A stretch of DNA of 64,000 nt from Takakia lepidozioides (GCA_030704615.1 CM060731.1:19902001-19966000); one strand, 5' to 3'; shown: positions 10,639 through 21,019, numbered from the stretch's first letter. The notes: a model not told the origin generated them from the letters alone. A program made the numbers and translations.

Positions 10639-10641
10639 AAC

Positions 10642-11141
10642 NNNNNNNNNNNNNNNNNNNNNNNNNNNNNNNNNNNNNNNNNNNNNNNNNNNNNNNNNNN
10701 NNNNNNNNNNNNNNNNNNNNNNNNNNNNNNNNNNNNNNNNNNNNNNNNNNNNNNNNNNNNNNNNNNNNNNNNNNNNNNNNNNNNNNNNNNNNNNNNNNNN
10801 NNNNNNNNNNNNNNNNNNNNNNNNNNNNNNNNNNNNNNNNNNNNNNNNNNNNNNNNNNNNNNNNNNNNNNNNNNNNNNNNNNNNNNNNNNNNNNNNNNNN
10901 NNNNNNNNNNNNNNNNNNNNNNNNNNNNNNNNNNNNNNNNNNNNNNNNNNNNNNNNNNNNNNNNNNNNNNNNNNNNNNNNNNNNNNNNNNNNNNNNNNNN
11001 NNNNNNNNNNNNNNNNNNNNNNNNNNNNNNNNNNNNNNNNNNNNNNNNNNNNNNNNNNNNNNNNNNNNNNNNNNNNNNNNNNNNNNNNNNNNNNNNNNNN
11101 NNNNNNNNNNNNNNNNNNNNNNNNNNNNNNNNNNNNNNNNN
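10642..11141. other. Assembly gap, 500 N
   Basis: The N run is exactly 500 long, the usual placeholder for a gap of unknown size. It sits at the junction of two inverted copies of the same retroelement, so reverse transcriptase, RNase H, integrase and LTRs could be hidden here. Any reading frame drawn across it is meaningless. Confidence 0.98.
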
Positions 11142-11811
11142 GAATGTCTTTGGCAGGGCCAACCTGCCACTACCAAATGAATGGAGCCAACCCGCTCCAA
11201 ATCTTGCGCCCCCAGCAAAGAGATGTCTGCTGGCAATGCCTGCTGGTATCCACAAACTACAGACACCGGCAACAACTTAGGTACTGCTGCACCAGTTGAG
11301 CAACATGGCATAGTGAGATGCGTCGTGCAGTCTCATCCCTCTCCACATACAAGTAATGTTGTACTCATACACCTGTTTGTAGCATATCAGCCAAACCAGT
11401 GCTGATCTCGCTAAACAAGTCCAGAAGGCAGATGCCTTCATCCGGGTACTGCCACACAATAGGTGTGGTGTCCAATGGTGACAACTGAGGTGGTCCTGGT
11501 GCAATCACCGCACTATTCTCCTCTCCTGACAGTACAAAGGCCTCTACCCAGGCTTGTTGCACCTGTCTATCAACAACATGCTGCAAATCCTTATTTGTGC
11601 CCCACAATGGAGTATGAGCAACCATGGCAGGCAATTCCGCCGTACCATGCATATCATCCTGTTCTGCTGAAGGTGACACATCCTCTGCATGAGCATTGCC
11701 TTTTAGCAACTCTCTAGGCCAAGTCACTGCACCTGTGAAGGCTGCTAGTGTCGGCATCGTGCCCCGATGGGCAGCAGCAACACCCCCAATGAATGTCACA
11801 GGAAGTTGCAC
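11142..11811 (-). pseudogene. Linker and N-terminal half of DNA methyltransferase, copy 2
   Basis: On the minus strand the frame contains FIGGVAAAHRGTMPTL, a linker absent from copy 1, then QQAWVEAF, LSPLDTTPIVWQYPDEGI and motif I in degraded form (LLDLFSEISTGL, with FGG changed to FSE). After a shift, LPADISLLGAQDLERVGSI and motif IV VVAGWPCQRH follow before the gap. Motifs VI to X lie in the gap or are lost. At 11284-11286 the codon is CAG where copy 1 has TAG (9554). Confidence 0.8.
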
Positions 11812-11959
11812 CCACCGGCCATCCCCTGACTGCCATCCAGGCCTGTAAGAGGCCGACTCTTCCTAAAAATCCAGGGTGAAGCCCATGGGGTACAACACTG
11901 CCCCACCAATGAGGACATCGTAAGAGACCACGTGTGTCACAATGGCCTTGGCTCGCATC

Positions 11960-12694
11960 ACTGAGCCATCTAATGGCCAACTCACGCCGTGTCATGCCCC
12001 GAGCCTGCTCTGATCTTCCCAGAGATGTATGTATCTGGAAAGAACATGGCTCTATATCTGCCTCTGTGAGCCCCAAACCTGCGATAGTAGCTCTGCCCAA
12101 CATAAATGGATGAGCTCCCGAGTCCAGCAATACTGGTAGTGGCCGAAATCTCTTGTCCGTCGGCCCACTCAAACAGAAAACACCATCCTGGTTGTCCAAC
12201 AAAACAACTCCAGGTGTCACCATGACGCACTCAATGGCTGGCCTAGCTGACAGCTCCATCAACCTAGCAGTTGCAGCTTGCCATAGCACAGCCATGACAG
12301 TCTTGACCCTCAAATCCGAGGATCTCTCCGATACAGCACCTTCCACTAACTCCGTAGAAAATGAAGTGATCTCCCCACTCTCATAGAGTGTCGCCGCTAG
12401 TCTAAACACTGCAGCTGGTCGTACCCCCGGCGTTGCAATCATGGTCGCCGAGAACAATGGGGCCTGACATACAGATGTGGCCGCTCCCAGCAGCACACTG
12501 GCTACACTAGCCTTGGCAGCAGGTATTGGTGCTACCCATGTGGCTCTCCCCAAGGGCACAATAACCTCCACCTCGGTATTCGTCGGGTAAGAACTAGGTG
12601 CCATGGATGGCGTCGACACTGTCTCCACCAATGTGAAGGATTGAGGCAGCCTAGCCAGACGGCTTGCATCCCCATGCTGTGGATCTAACTCCAC
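11960..12694 (-). pseudogene. Retropepsin region, copy 2
   Basis: A long open minus-strand frame runs VELDPQHGDASR-like sequence, then VRPAAVFRLAATL, VMVTPGVVLLDNQDG and the protease core VLLDSGAHPFMLGRA, finishing with LGRSEQARGMTRRELAIR. The DSGA catalytic motif is present, so this copy joins the Gag C-terminal linker and the protease in one frame without the shift found in copy 1. The reading register fails near 11960. Confidence 0.8.
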
Positions 12695-12699
12695 CTCTG

Positions 12700-14375
12700 C
12701 ACCTCGTGGCTCATGAACTCATACTGCTCCTCGAGTCATAGCTGAAGCAGAATCCACTTGTACAAGTGGTCATCCGAGTGTTGCCCCGCACATAAATCCC
12801 ATGCCTCCCATGTCTACCATGTCTCCACCGTCAGGATGACGCTGCTAAGGAGGAACAGGAGGTGGACCCTCAGGTCTTGGAGCCGATACCACCTGAGTTG
12901 TGGCTATGGCAGCAAGTCTTTGCTCTAGCTGTTGAAGCCGGTTGGCCATGCCTTGGTCAACGCCCTGACCTCCACGTCCTTGGCCATGTTGTGGTTGCCC
13001 TCGTCCTGCACCTCGTGCCTGACCACCTCGTCCTCTCTGAGGTGTTCCATTTTGCCCTCGGCCACCATTGTTCCCTTGGAACTTGCCTCACCACAACTCA
13101 GGGTGCAAGTCATAACACTGTGCCTCTCCATGCCCATACTCGCCACAATGCAATTGTGCAGGTTGTGCTTGTGCCGGTTCTTTGCCGCTCTCTGGGCAAT
13201 CATTCTTGACATGGGGTCCTCCACATGTCCAACACACCACCTCTGGTTGTTGTTGGCCTGCAAAAGAAGCTACTGGCCTCTGTACCTGAGGTCCCCTGTA
13301 AGCTCCATGGAGTTTGGGTTGGACAACCTTGCCTCCCTGACCACGCTACGGGATGGTGTGTTGCGCTTGTTGATTGGCAGACATACCCCATGGCATGTCC
13401 TTGCCAAACCCAATGGTCACTACACGCTCTTCCACCATGTTGAGCTCAATCCGCTTAGCCAGCAAAAACAGATCTGCTAAGGTGGGTTGGGCCGCTTATA
13501 ACAGGGTTGCATCCCGCACCCTTCTTCTGAGCTCCTTGTCCAAAATTCTATACCAGAATTGGACTGCCTGAGCTTCAGTGACCCCTTGGGTCACACTTAT
13601 GAAGCGCCTCATACGAGTGTAGGCCTCTCGCAAGCTCTCACTGGACTTGCGCTGGAAGTCTTGCAAACTTCGCAGCTTCTTTGTCCGTACCCCTTGGTAG
13701 TTCCTCCGCAACTCCTGGAAGAACTCCATCACCGGGTTGAATCTAGGCACATGTGTTGTAGTCGTGGCAACAGGAGTGGTAGTACCTTTAGAACTAGTTC
13801 CACCTGCAGAAGTACCGGCAACACTTGTTCCACTACTAGTGCTTGTCGTTGGAGATGTTGGTGCTGATGCAGCTACTGGTAATGGAGACGTAGTCAGGTG
13901 ACCAATACATCCTCCACTCCTCAATCTCTGCTTCATGTCCTCGTCTGAACTCATGATAATCGTCCATAGGCGGGCCGTCCAAATGCTAGAATAGTCCCTT
14001 CCATGCCATGAATGGGGTGAACAACTGTGGATTGCGCATCTGCTGCAAATCACACCAGCTGTCGAACTCTTGCATAAAGTCATCCAGCTCAATTGTGCCC
14101 ACAGTTCCAGAGTACCTACGAGGCCCCTTGGTAGCTCCATACATTTCCTCCATGTCGTCCCACAACAATTTCAAATGAAACTGCACACCTGTTGATAAAG
14201 CCTCCGAGTCTGTGCTAGACTCTGCACCAGATGAAGGTGGGGATGAAGGTGGTATGAACCGAACCCCTCGCCTCGTGAACCCATTGACAGTACTGGTGCT
14301 AGTGTTGGCTTGTCTTTCTGAACCCTCTGGCAACTCCGTGATGCCCGTTGTTATCCAAACCTGTCCATGTGACAC
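12700..14375 (-). pseudogene. Gag polyprotein, copy 2
   Basis: Minus-strand gag equivalent to 6677-8311. It starts around 14375 (GTG in the position of the copy 1 start) with TGITELPEGSE and FTRRGVRF, then MYGATKGPRRYSG, SWCDLQQMRNPQLFTPF, the gag core (FFQELRRNYQGV, FQRKSSESLREAY, RVRDATLL) and decayed zinc-knuckle and RG-rich regions near 13220 and 13030. Stops are TAG at 13986-13988 and TAA at 13496-13498; copy 1 has CAG (7058) and CAA (7565) there. The frame also shifts near 13950 and around 13420. It is not functional. Confidence 0.8.
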
Positions 14376-14889
14376 TATAAGGCTCTATAACTAGCTCTAA
14401 CAGTGACACGGGTGGGCACCTGTTGCGGCTTAAAATGTCATGTCCCAATGGCTAAGGGCACCTACACCTGCATCTACCGCAAGAACTCCTATGGTTGGCT
14501 GGTCATCAACCCTGCCTCACCATAGAAGAAACACCGGTGGTCTTGCTGGTCATTACTCCAGCCTCACCATCGACAACATACTCTAGGATTGACCGGTGAT
14601 CAAATCCGGCCTAATCCCTATGAAAGCAAGTGCCCACACAAAACCAACATGGCGCACAGTCAAGCATGCAGGCGTGGGGGGGATCCAAACACAAGAAATC
14701 AAAACATCAACACCTCCACACCAAAATCCCTCCGAAGTGCTGCTCCTGCAGAATACCCCAGCCCAAAAACCCCGGACTGATCACTGGCCTTCACCAATAG
14801 AGGCTTTGGCAACTACAACTACAAGTAAAGAAAATAGTAAAGAGAGGGAGGGGAAGAATAGAGGCCCGACCACTCAAGATCTAATCCTG
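14376..14889 (-). other. Retroelement leader, copy 2
   Basis: Equivalent of 6156-6676. It keeps the duplicated module (GGTCATCAACCCTGCCTCACC and GGTCATTACTCCAGCCTCACC on the plus strand) and CTATAAGGCTCTATAA just before gag. No open frame is shared. Confidence 0.55.
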
Positions 14890-15546
14890 ATCTATGCTAT
14901 CTACATGATGGTAAGGTGTGGGAGGTATATCTATGTCCAGAAACCTGTCACTAACCTTATCCCAAGCTTCAGTAGTTCGCTCTAGCCAGCCTTCCTCCTC
15001 TCTTTGCCAGGTAGAGACAAAGCAATACTCCCATATCTCCCGCTCACTGAATACTAAAGAAAATAAAGGTAGGGTCTGACGGTCTCTCAACTCAAAAGCT
15101 TTAAGACGGTTGCGGGTGTCATCATTTTGAATGACTACATCTCCTTCAAGCAGAACAAACTGTTCGTTGCTAATGAACCCCCGCTCGTGGTTGCCTCATG
15201 CAGAGCGTGTCCGACTGTAACCACGTCTGATTGCAAAAACTTGTAGCTCCTGCTCTGCTCCAGTACACCACGGCCTTGTGGCTGAACACCTTGGTCCCCG
15301 GGACTGTCTTTGGCTGTGTTCCAAGCCTAGCTTCCACCCACTTTGGTATTTCACCTACAACTGTAGAATTGCTCTCTCCCACAGCACTCTACCCGTTGCC
15401 TGACTCCCAGTATACCACAAGGTCATCAAAATGGCTTCCACTTAGCTCAGTCTGTGTGCCTTGGGAAATATAATTTTTTTCCCCAACTGTTTGAAGACTC
15501 AACGAGGAAATGAGCCCTTCAATGGCATCATCATCCCCTCCAGCCA
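14890..15546 (-). pseudogene. Lead ORF of retroelement, copy 2 (broken)
   Basis: The minus strand starts ATGGCTGG at 15546. It shows SQGTQTELSG, YWESG, a stop near 15393, then EIPKWVEARLGTQPKT, HKAVVYWSR, frameshifts, RGFISNEQFVLLEGD, DTRNRLKAFELRDRQTLPLF, SEREIWEYCFVSTWQREEEG and LDIDIPPTPYHH. Its similarity to the intact copy 1 ORF is protein-coding in character, as many differences keep the residue class. Function unknown. Confidence 0.65.
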
Positions 15547-15930
15547 TACACTAATCCAAAAGAGCGCCAGGTGTGTTACCAACACAAAACTCAATGATCA
15601 TCCATTCAATTGAAGTAGTTTATTCAATAGGCCTCAAATAGATATGGGGAGGGTCTAATTTACATTAGAAAAAATCTATATATTTTGGCCAGGTCCAAAA
15701 ACTTAAACCCCTTTCTGTAGGTTCCTGTGCAAGTTTGAGGTCAAACAGGCTCTGTATGCCAAAGATATGGCCAAACAGGCTATGTAAACATAATATTTGA
15801 CCTTAAATGGTAACAAATACAAGGAAAAAAAAAATCAATTAATTTCCTTTGGTTCCCCGTTCCCACGTTTTATGCGATGCCCTGCAGGTTCCACGTACAG
15901 TCACCGTTCCCAAGTGCCCATCGATTAATG

Positions 15931-17399
15931 CACCAACCAAATTGAATTCACCAACGCAATGGTGTACGCTGATGCAATACATCTGCTGTCAGCCGCCTCT
16001 ATGAATGGATTGAAAGAGCCAGACATATGAATATCAAGGTCAGACATGAACCTGAATTGAGACCACACTGCTACCCGTAAGCACTTACACGGCCCCAACA
16101 GGTCACCTCGCGATGAAGCAACAACACACTAGCTGCAACACATCCAATATAGGTTCATCATGTACACCTTGTAAGAAAACCCTCTTGGAAATCTGAATCC
16201 ATGGACCTGGTGCGTGTAGCAACTTCCAAACAGCCAGTCTTATACCACAGTCTCAAGTGAGCTGGTCGCCTCAGACTGTCATGCGTTGAAGAACTTGCAA
16301 ATTGTGTCTAGCAGATTCGGCCTCCCAGTGACATCTCAACTCACAGTGGGCTATGGGCTTACCACTGCACTCATGGGCAGGGCAATTTCCGGGTCTAGCT
16401 CACCAGCCAGAGCAAAGAAAAAAAAAAAAATCTCGGCCAGCCTTTAACTTGTATCATATGGGAGTTATGCAAAACACCTCCCCTGGAAGTTTCGAAGCAT
16501 TCCTGCAGCAGCTGTGCCTAGCATGCATCTGGATAATTTCAACTTGTTTGAGTTTCCATACTCTAATTCCAACCCCAGCGCTTTCTTGTCAAAGCATGGA
16601 AGCAGAGTGAAGCCTGAGGAGGAATGGAGCTGCAGACCGACGTACCTCGATCGACGTACCTAAACAGCCCTAGCTGATTAACCGAGCCTCACCGTCACCA
16701 TGGCCCCCATCCTTCTTTGCCACCGTGGTGATGGTGCATGTCAAACCCCTGACATCATGGGAACTAGCGATTGACGAATCTGAACCACTCTGGATCCACA
16801 GGTACTTGCTTCGTGCCCTCATTTAAATCTTCAATCGCCTCACTGGCTTTCAGCTTAATTGTTCCATTCTGGAACTACCCTGACGCAGGTAATTTATTTC
16901 TCTTACAGTCACCATGCTGAGATGTCGAATGAGTATAACCCCATGGAGCTGTGATCACCCACTATCAATCTCAGTACTCTTTGCGATGCAGCTCTGGCAT
17001 ACTAGCAGCAAAGCAGATGTCTTGGACTAGGTATATACTGCAAGAGAACCATCCAGGCGGCTCCGCACATATGCTCAAGTACGTGTGAGGAAACTTTGAT
17101 GTAGCACTTGTCATATTCGAACCATTGGCGGTGTTATAACAGCCGAGAGCACGCCAGGAAACATCGGCAGCCAAGAAAAATCAGAAAAATCAACCCGAGC
17201 ACAGAGAAGGAGGGACTTCGGGAGCATTTTAGCTTCAACCTCACTACTCCATGGACAATATGCCAGCATAACGTCATTCCATTTCAAATGCCATCATCTG
17301 CTGCTTCATTCCGGGCTGTCCTACCTGGTGTCCCACATGACACCTTCCTTTTATAGGGCCCACCCCCCAAAGGGGCACTAGCTGCAAGGCGAAGTGGCT
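15931..17399. other. Unrecognised stretch right of retroelement copy 2
   Basis: No gene or known element is recognised. It contains a poly-A run near 16421-16433 and only short unsupported frames. Confidence 0.4.
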
Positions 17400-17403
17400 C
17401 TTA

Positions 17404-17641
17404 GTTACTCCGGCTACGGCCAGAGTCTTCTCTCTCTCCGGGCTGTCCTTTCCCACGCATCCTCTAGCAACTGACTTGGTTCTTCATTTTAAATATTATT
17501 CTGTATGGACAAGAACAACCTCCAGCTACGGCCGGAGTCTTCTCTCTCTCCGGGCTGTCCTTTCCCACGCATCCTCATACTCGGACTGACTTGGTTCTCC
17601 ATTTTAAATATTATTCTGTATGGACAAGAACAACCTCCAGG
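17404..17641. repeat. Direct tandem duplication, about 119 bp unit
   Basis: Two nearly identical units begin CGGCTACGGCCAGAGTCTTC (about 17409) and CTACGGCCGGAGTCTTC (about 17525). Each runs through CTCCGGGCTGTCCTTTCCC, GACTTGGTTC and ATTTTAAATATTATTCTGTA to GGACAAGAACAACCTCCAG. The few mismatches indicate a recent duplication. No coding function. Confidence 0.85.
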
Positions 17642-17669
17642 GAGTTTGCCAAGCTGGTGGGTTTTTCTA

Positions 17670-17900
17670 TAACTATTCCCCCACTAAATAAGCTAGACAT
17701 CATCTCTCTCGAGTGATCAATAACTAAAAACCATTACTCACACACAGAGTCGAGCCAAGTGCACCCCATGCCGTGGGGAATCCACACCTAGCGCCATAGC
17801 CATTGCGCGAGAGGCTGAGAGATGAGCCTCTCCACGATTGCCGTGAGGATAAGCATCCTCAGGTACCAAAATATTTTAACACATCATTTTGGCACTTAAT
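17670..17900 (-). repeat. Inverted partner of the 2690-3000 repeat
   Basis: The reverse complement shares CTTATCCTCACG, GGCTCATCTCTC, GGGGTGCACTTGGCTCGAC and GATCACTCGAGAGAGATGA-like landmarks with 2690-3000. No gene is visible. Confidence 0.55.
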
Positions 17901-18084
17901 CTAATTCCAAGTGTCTAAAAATATTAACTGGTTGAATTCTAGCTAATTTTACACTATATGCATAAATTGCTTGACAAATTGAATTAAGTTTGGACGTAAC
18001 ATCTTCCAATTCCATTGATGAGAAAGGTGCTAAGAGATTCGTAAGCTCTACAGAAGAGATGACAAAAGGGAAACAAGCCAAAAT

Positions 18085-18640
18085 GTCTTGTTTGGAGGTA
18101 AGATGTCAAGCAGAAGGAGGTTTCTTACTGAAAAGAGAAGAGAAGTGAAAAGCTACAAATGTTGTCATCTCCTTTGGCTTCATAAGGGAATTGTACATCT
18201 TTAAGCAAGCTGATTATGGTCACTGATTACTTGACCAAGTGGGTAGAAGTCCGGCCTTTGCATACCCAGAGTTTTGATGTTGTGGCTCAATTCTTCTTTG
18301 ATGAGAGATTCTTTTGCGGCATGAGAGATCCTCATGGACCAGGGTAAGGAGTTATGTAATCAGCTATTCACGGTGATATGCTTCAATTTTGGTGGGAAAC
18401 ACGTGGCTACAGCTCCTTATCATCCACAGACCAATGGCTTTACAAAGCGTTTTAACCAAACTCTTTTGTCGAATGTTGGAGAAGAATGGTGCACTACCCA
18501 GGGAGTGGGATACTTTCTGCCCTTTTTCTGCCCCTTATACTCTTTGCTTACCGCACCGCTGTGCATGCTAGTACCAAAAAGACTCTTTTTGAATTGTTGT
18601 ATGGATGCTCAGCTTGTGTCTCATCCACCATTGAGACAGA
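18085..18640 (+). pseudogene. Ty3/gypsy integrase fragment
   Basis: Several frames together give an integrase core: CQAEGGFLLKR, then MVTDYLTKWVEVRPLHTQ with VVAQFFFDE (first catalytic Asp region), DQGKELCNQLF, CFNFGGKHVATAPYHPQTNG with KRFNQTL (the second Asp and catalytic Glu surroundings), then PLILFAYRTAVHASTKKT and FELLYG. These are standard landmarks of Ty3/gypsy integrases that insert element cDNA. Frames change at least three times, so it is a relic. The RNase H piece that follows it is out of normal order. Confidence 0.85.
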
Positions 18641-18860
18641 TCATTTGCCGTTGAAAGCCTTGCTTATTCCTCGTGAACTAACTGGACGTTTGGCTAGATA
18701 GGCTTTGATTTTACAGGGTTATGATTTTCAGATCTCTTACAAGCAAGACAAAGAGAATGTTAATGCTGATGCATTGACTCGTGGGGAAACTAAGCCTCCT
18801 GCCCCTTACACTACTCTAGATGATATCGTTCATGTTCTTTCTTCCCCTTCTGTTACTGCA
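18628..18860 (+). pseudogene. Ty3/gypsy RNase H fragment, out of normal order
   Basis: TDHLPLKALL, RELTGRLAR, then after a stop ALILQGYDFQISYKQDKEN and VNADALTRGE match the end of a gypsy RNase H domain (TDHxPL near the active site, DALTR/DALSR at the end). In an intact element RNase H precedes integrase. Here it follows the integrase C-terminal part directly, so the locus has been rearranged or is a fusion of two copies. Confidence 0.8.
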
Positions 18861-19182
18861 CACCTGTCACTGATCCTTATGCATTATGTCATCTGCTGGA
18901 TTTCCCTTATGTTCCTCCCGATCTGCTAGATTCTTGGGATCTAGTTCAATTTGATGTTCCTTAAATTTCCTGCTTGGTACTTGGCAATGCTCGTAGGTTG
19001 GCAATCTGCAGGGTCCTTAGACACTCCGTCTACAGTCATCCATGTTGTAGATGCAACCTAACCTCCCGATGCCAAGATACACAAAAAGGCAGATGCATGC
19101 CATCCCGGCACCATCTCCTCGTTCATCTCACCATGCCACCGAGCTCCAGTGTCATCCTGCTGGCTCGTGCATGGATTGCGAC

Positions 19183-19795
19183 TCAATGCAGCTGCTCAGT
19201 CACTCCCCCCCCCCACATCCGCATTCCTATTGACCAAACCCGGTCGATACATAACCTGAAAGTTATACTCCTGGAGTATAAAGCCCACCGTGCAAGCTCC
19301 CCCGTAAGCTTGTCTGACTCCATCAACCACTTGAGTGGCTGGTGATCCGTGACAATGGTGAAGAGATTGTCGTATAGATAGCACCTGAAGTGTGCCACGG
19401 CCCACACTGCAGCTAAGCACTCCCCCTCATATGAGCTATACTTAGACTCTGCAGCGTTGTTCGAGCGGCTAGCATAAGCCACTACGAACTCTCTTCCCTC
19501 ATCATCCACCTGTGTGAGCACCGCTCCAAGCCCCAACATGCTCCAATATGTATGCACATGAAAGGGACGCCCCCTGATAGGTCGTCTCAAGATCGGCGTC
19601 GAGGTCAACCTCGCCTTGAGCTCCTAAAAAGCTCGCTCTTGCTCATCTTCCCACTGCCACTCCTGGTCTACCTTGGTCAGCTTAGTTAGAGCCTTTGCAA
19701 TAGCACTTAATCCCTTGACAAACCGTCTATAGTAGTTTGTCAACCCCATGAAAGCTCGAACTCGGCTCACATAAGCCAGGTGGTGCCAGAGATAT
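19183..19795 (-). pseudogene. Ty3/gypsy RT thumb and RNase H fragment
   Basis: On the minus strand, from about 19795: RVRAFMGLTNYYRRFVKG, IAKALTKLTK, WQWEDEQERAF, then LKARLTSTPILRRP, GLGAVLTQVDDEGREF, VVAYASRSNNAAESKYSSYE, GECLAAVWAVAHFRCYLY, IVTDHQPLKWLMESDKLTG. This is the RT connection and RNase H domain. The residues expected for catalysis, E in YEGECLA and D in TDHQPL, are present. A stop lies at the F/E junction near 19625 and the 3' part shifts frame near 19260. Confidence 0.88.
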
Positions 19796-20110
19796 ACATA
19801 AGGATTCGGTTGTGTTGGACTACCTCCGTACTGGAGACACGGCAGCTAATGTGACTGCCAAGGAGAGGGATCGGATCCTACAACGAGCCAAGAGGTTCAA
19901 GTGGGAGGGGATACACCTGCTTCGAGTGTGGGAGGATGGTCGGGTGAGGATTGTGCCTCACCCAACATAGCGTGCATGATTAGTGCGGCATGCCCATGAG
20001 GAGTTGGGGCATTTGGAGTGCGACGCACTCATAGTTTACTGCAGGGGCAGTATTGGTGGCGTGGTATGCACACAGAGGTGCAACAGTTCATGGAAATCGA
20101 CTGGCCACGA
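19796..20110 (+). pseudogene. Ty3/gypsy integrase zinc-binding (H2C2) fragment
   Basis: The plus strand gives VVLDYLRTGD, KERDRILQRAKRFKW, LLRVWEDGRVRIVPHP, LVRHAHEELGHLE and, in a shifted frame, LLQGQYWWRGMHTEVQQF. The HX3-4H of the integrase N-terminal zinc domain is present in RHAHEELGH; the two Cys are lost. It lies head to head with the RT/RNase H fragment on the other strand, so an inversion breakpoint falls near 19795. Confidence 0.8.
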
Positions 20111-20684
20111 ACTTGAACGAAACTTACCAAGAGTAGAGTCAGACAACAATCAAGTGTTTTCCAGTGATGGCCATTGTTCTCCGTTGTTTCCACCCTTGTT
20201 ATTTATTCACCTTTCTTGACGAGTTGCATGCTCGCCGTGTGCTATCCATCCATGATGCCAAAAAAAACATTGGTGGGACATTGATAAAGCTCAGCTCTGC
20301 ACGCAAGTTTGCAACTAATTTAACAAACGTGTCAAGTATTTTAACATAGTTTAGGTGGGATAGACGGTGTGTCTTTGCTTATAACATGGTTAAAATGCAT
20401 GCAAATCCAAACTCAAGAGCCATGGTCCATGCTTGATATATCAATTGTTGCGTGGACGACGTGCTCTCCTTCTTCCAGAGGGGTCCAATGTCAAGGCGCA
20501 TGACGATCCTGTCCATCCGACTGATCTGGTCCATTTTGAGCTGGTGTTTGATTCTTACATCAACATGGAAGGACGCACTGTGGGGTGAATTTTGCAGATT
20601 TGATCAATTTTTCCGACTTCCTCTTTTGAAATTCCGGTTTGTGGACCTTAGTATTGAGTCTTCCAGATCTCTTTTTGTGTCTTC
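20111..20684. other. No gene recognised
   Basis: Short unsupported frames only. It separates the gypsy fragments from a MITE. Confidence 0.4.
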
Positions 20685-20687
20685 TTA

Positions 20688-21019
20688 GAGCATCTCCACT
20701 GGGGGTACACCAAACAACACTGCAACGGTAACCTCCTGCCGCCTCCAACACTCCCCTCCCCCAGCGGCAACCCCATCAAACTACCTTGCACATGTCCTTT
20801 TGGCTGACGTGCCTTGCTCCGGAGGGACCACCTGGACAGACTCTGCCTTACCCTCACGCCATAAATGCAGGCAGCCGTGTTTTTTAGTGGCTCCAGCAGG
20901 TACCGGCCGGATTGGGCCTGTATCCTTCACGAAAGTACAGGCCACGGGGGTGCGGATAACACGACCGGGGGCTCCTTTGCTGTTGTCGGGGCATTTAGGG
21001 ACCCCCGGTGGAAATGCTC
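20688..21019. mobile_element. PIF/Harbinger-type MITE with TTA target duplication
   Basis: The element is 332 bp. The left end reads GAGCATCTCCACTGGGGG; the right end read inward reads GAGCATTTCCACCGGGGG, giving terminal inverted repeats matching at 16 of 18 positions. TTA directly flanks both ends (20685-20687 and 21020-21022), the target size of PIF/Harbinger elements, and GAGCATCTCCA is a common terminus of this group in plants. There is no transposase inside, so it is non-autonomous. Confidence 0.8.

Larger units (their letters stand above)
5046..10641 (+). mobile_element. Ty3/gypsy-like retroelement carrying a DNA methyltransferase, copy 1
   Basis: On the plus strand the order is lead ORF (5406-6155), leader with internal repeats (6156-6676), gag with two zinc knuckles (6677-8311), retropepsin (about 8312-9270) and C5-cytosine methyltransferase (about 9330-10638). 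Sequence similarity with copy 2 (minus strand) starts near 5046, at GGGAAC-rich DNA, and runs to the assembly gap. The left end, a primer binding site and flanking LTRs could not be recognised: no match to the usual tRNA-iMet primer site is seen before gag. Reverse transcriptase, RNase H and integrase are absent up to the N run; they may lie in the gap or have been lost. Several stops and frameshifts show that this copy is dead. Confidence 0.8.
11142..15930 (-). mobile_element. Methyltransferase-bearing gypsy-like retroelement, copy 2 (inverted)
   Basis: The same element as 5046-10641 read on the minus strand: lead ORF (15546 down to about 14890), leader, gag (14375 to about 12700), protease (12694 to about 11960), a linker, and the first half of the methyltransferase (to 11142). 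Similarity ends near 15930 in GGGAAC-type DNA. It preserves segments deleted in copy 1 and is intact at positions where copy 1 has stops, but has its own stops at other positions. The two copies therefore allow a consensus comparison. Reverse transcriptase is again not seen. Confidence 0.8.

Noticed and set aside
10590-11311. Long open frames across the N run
   Set aside because: They are made of N and cannot be read as coding sequence.
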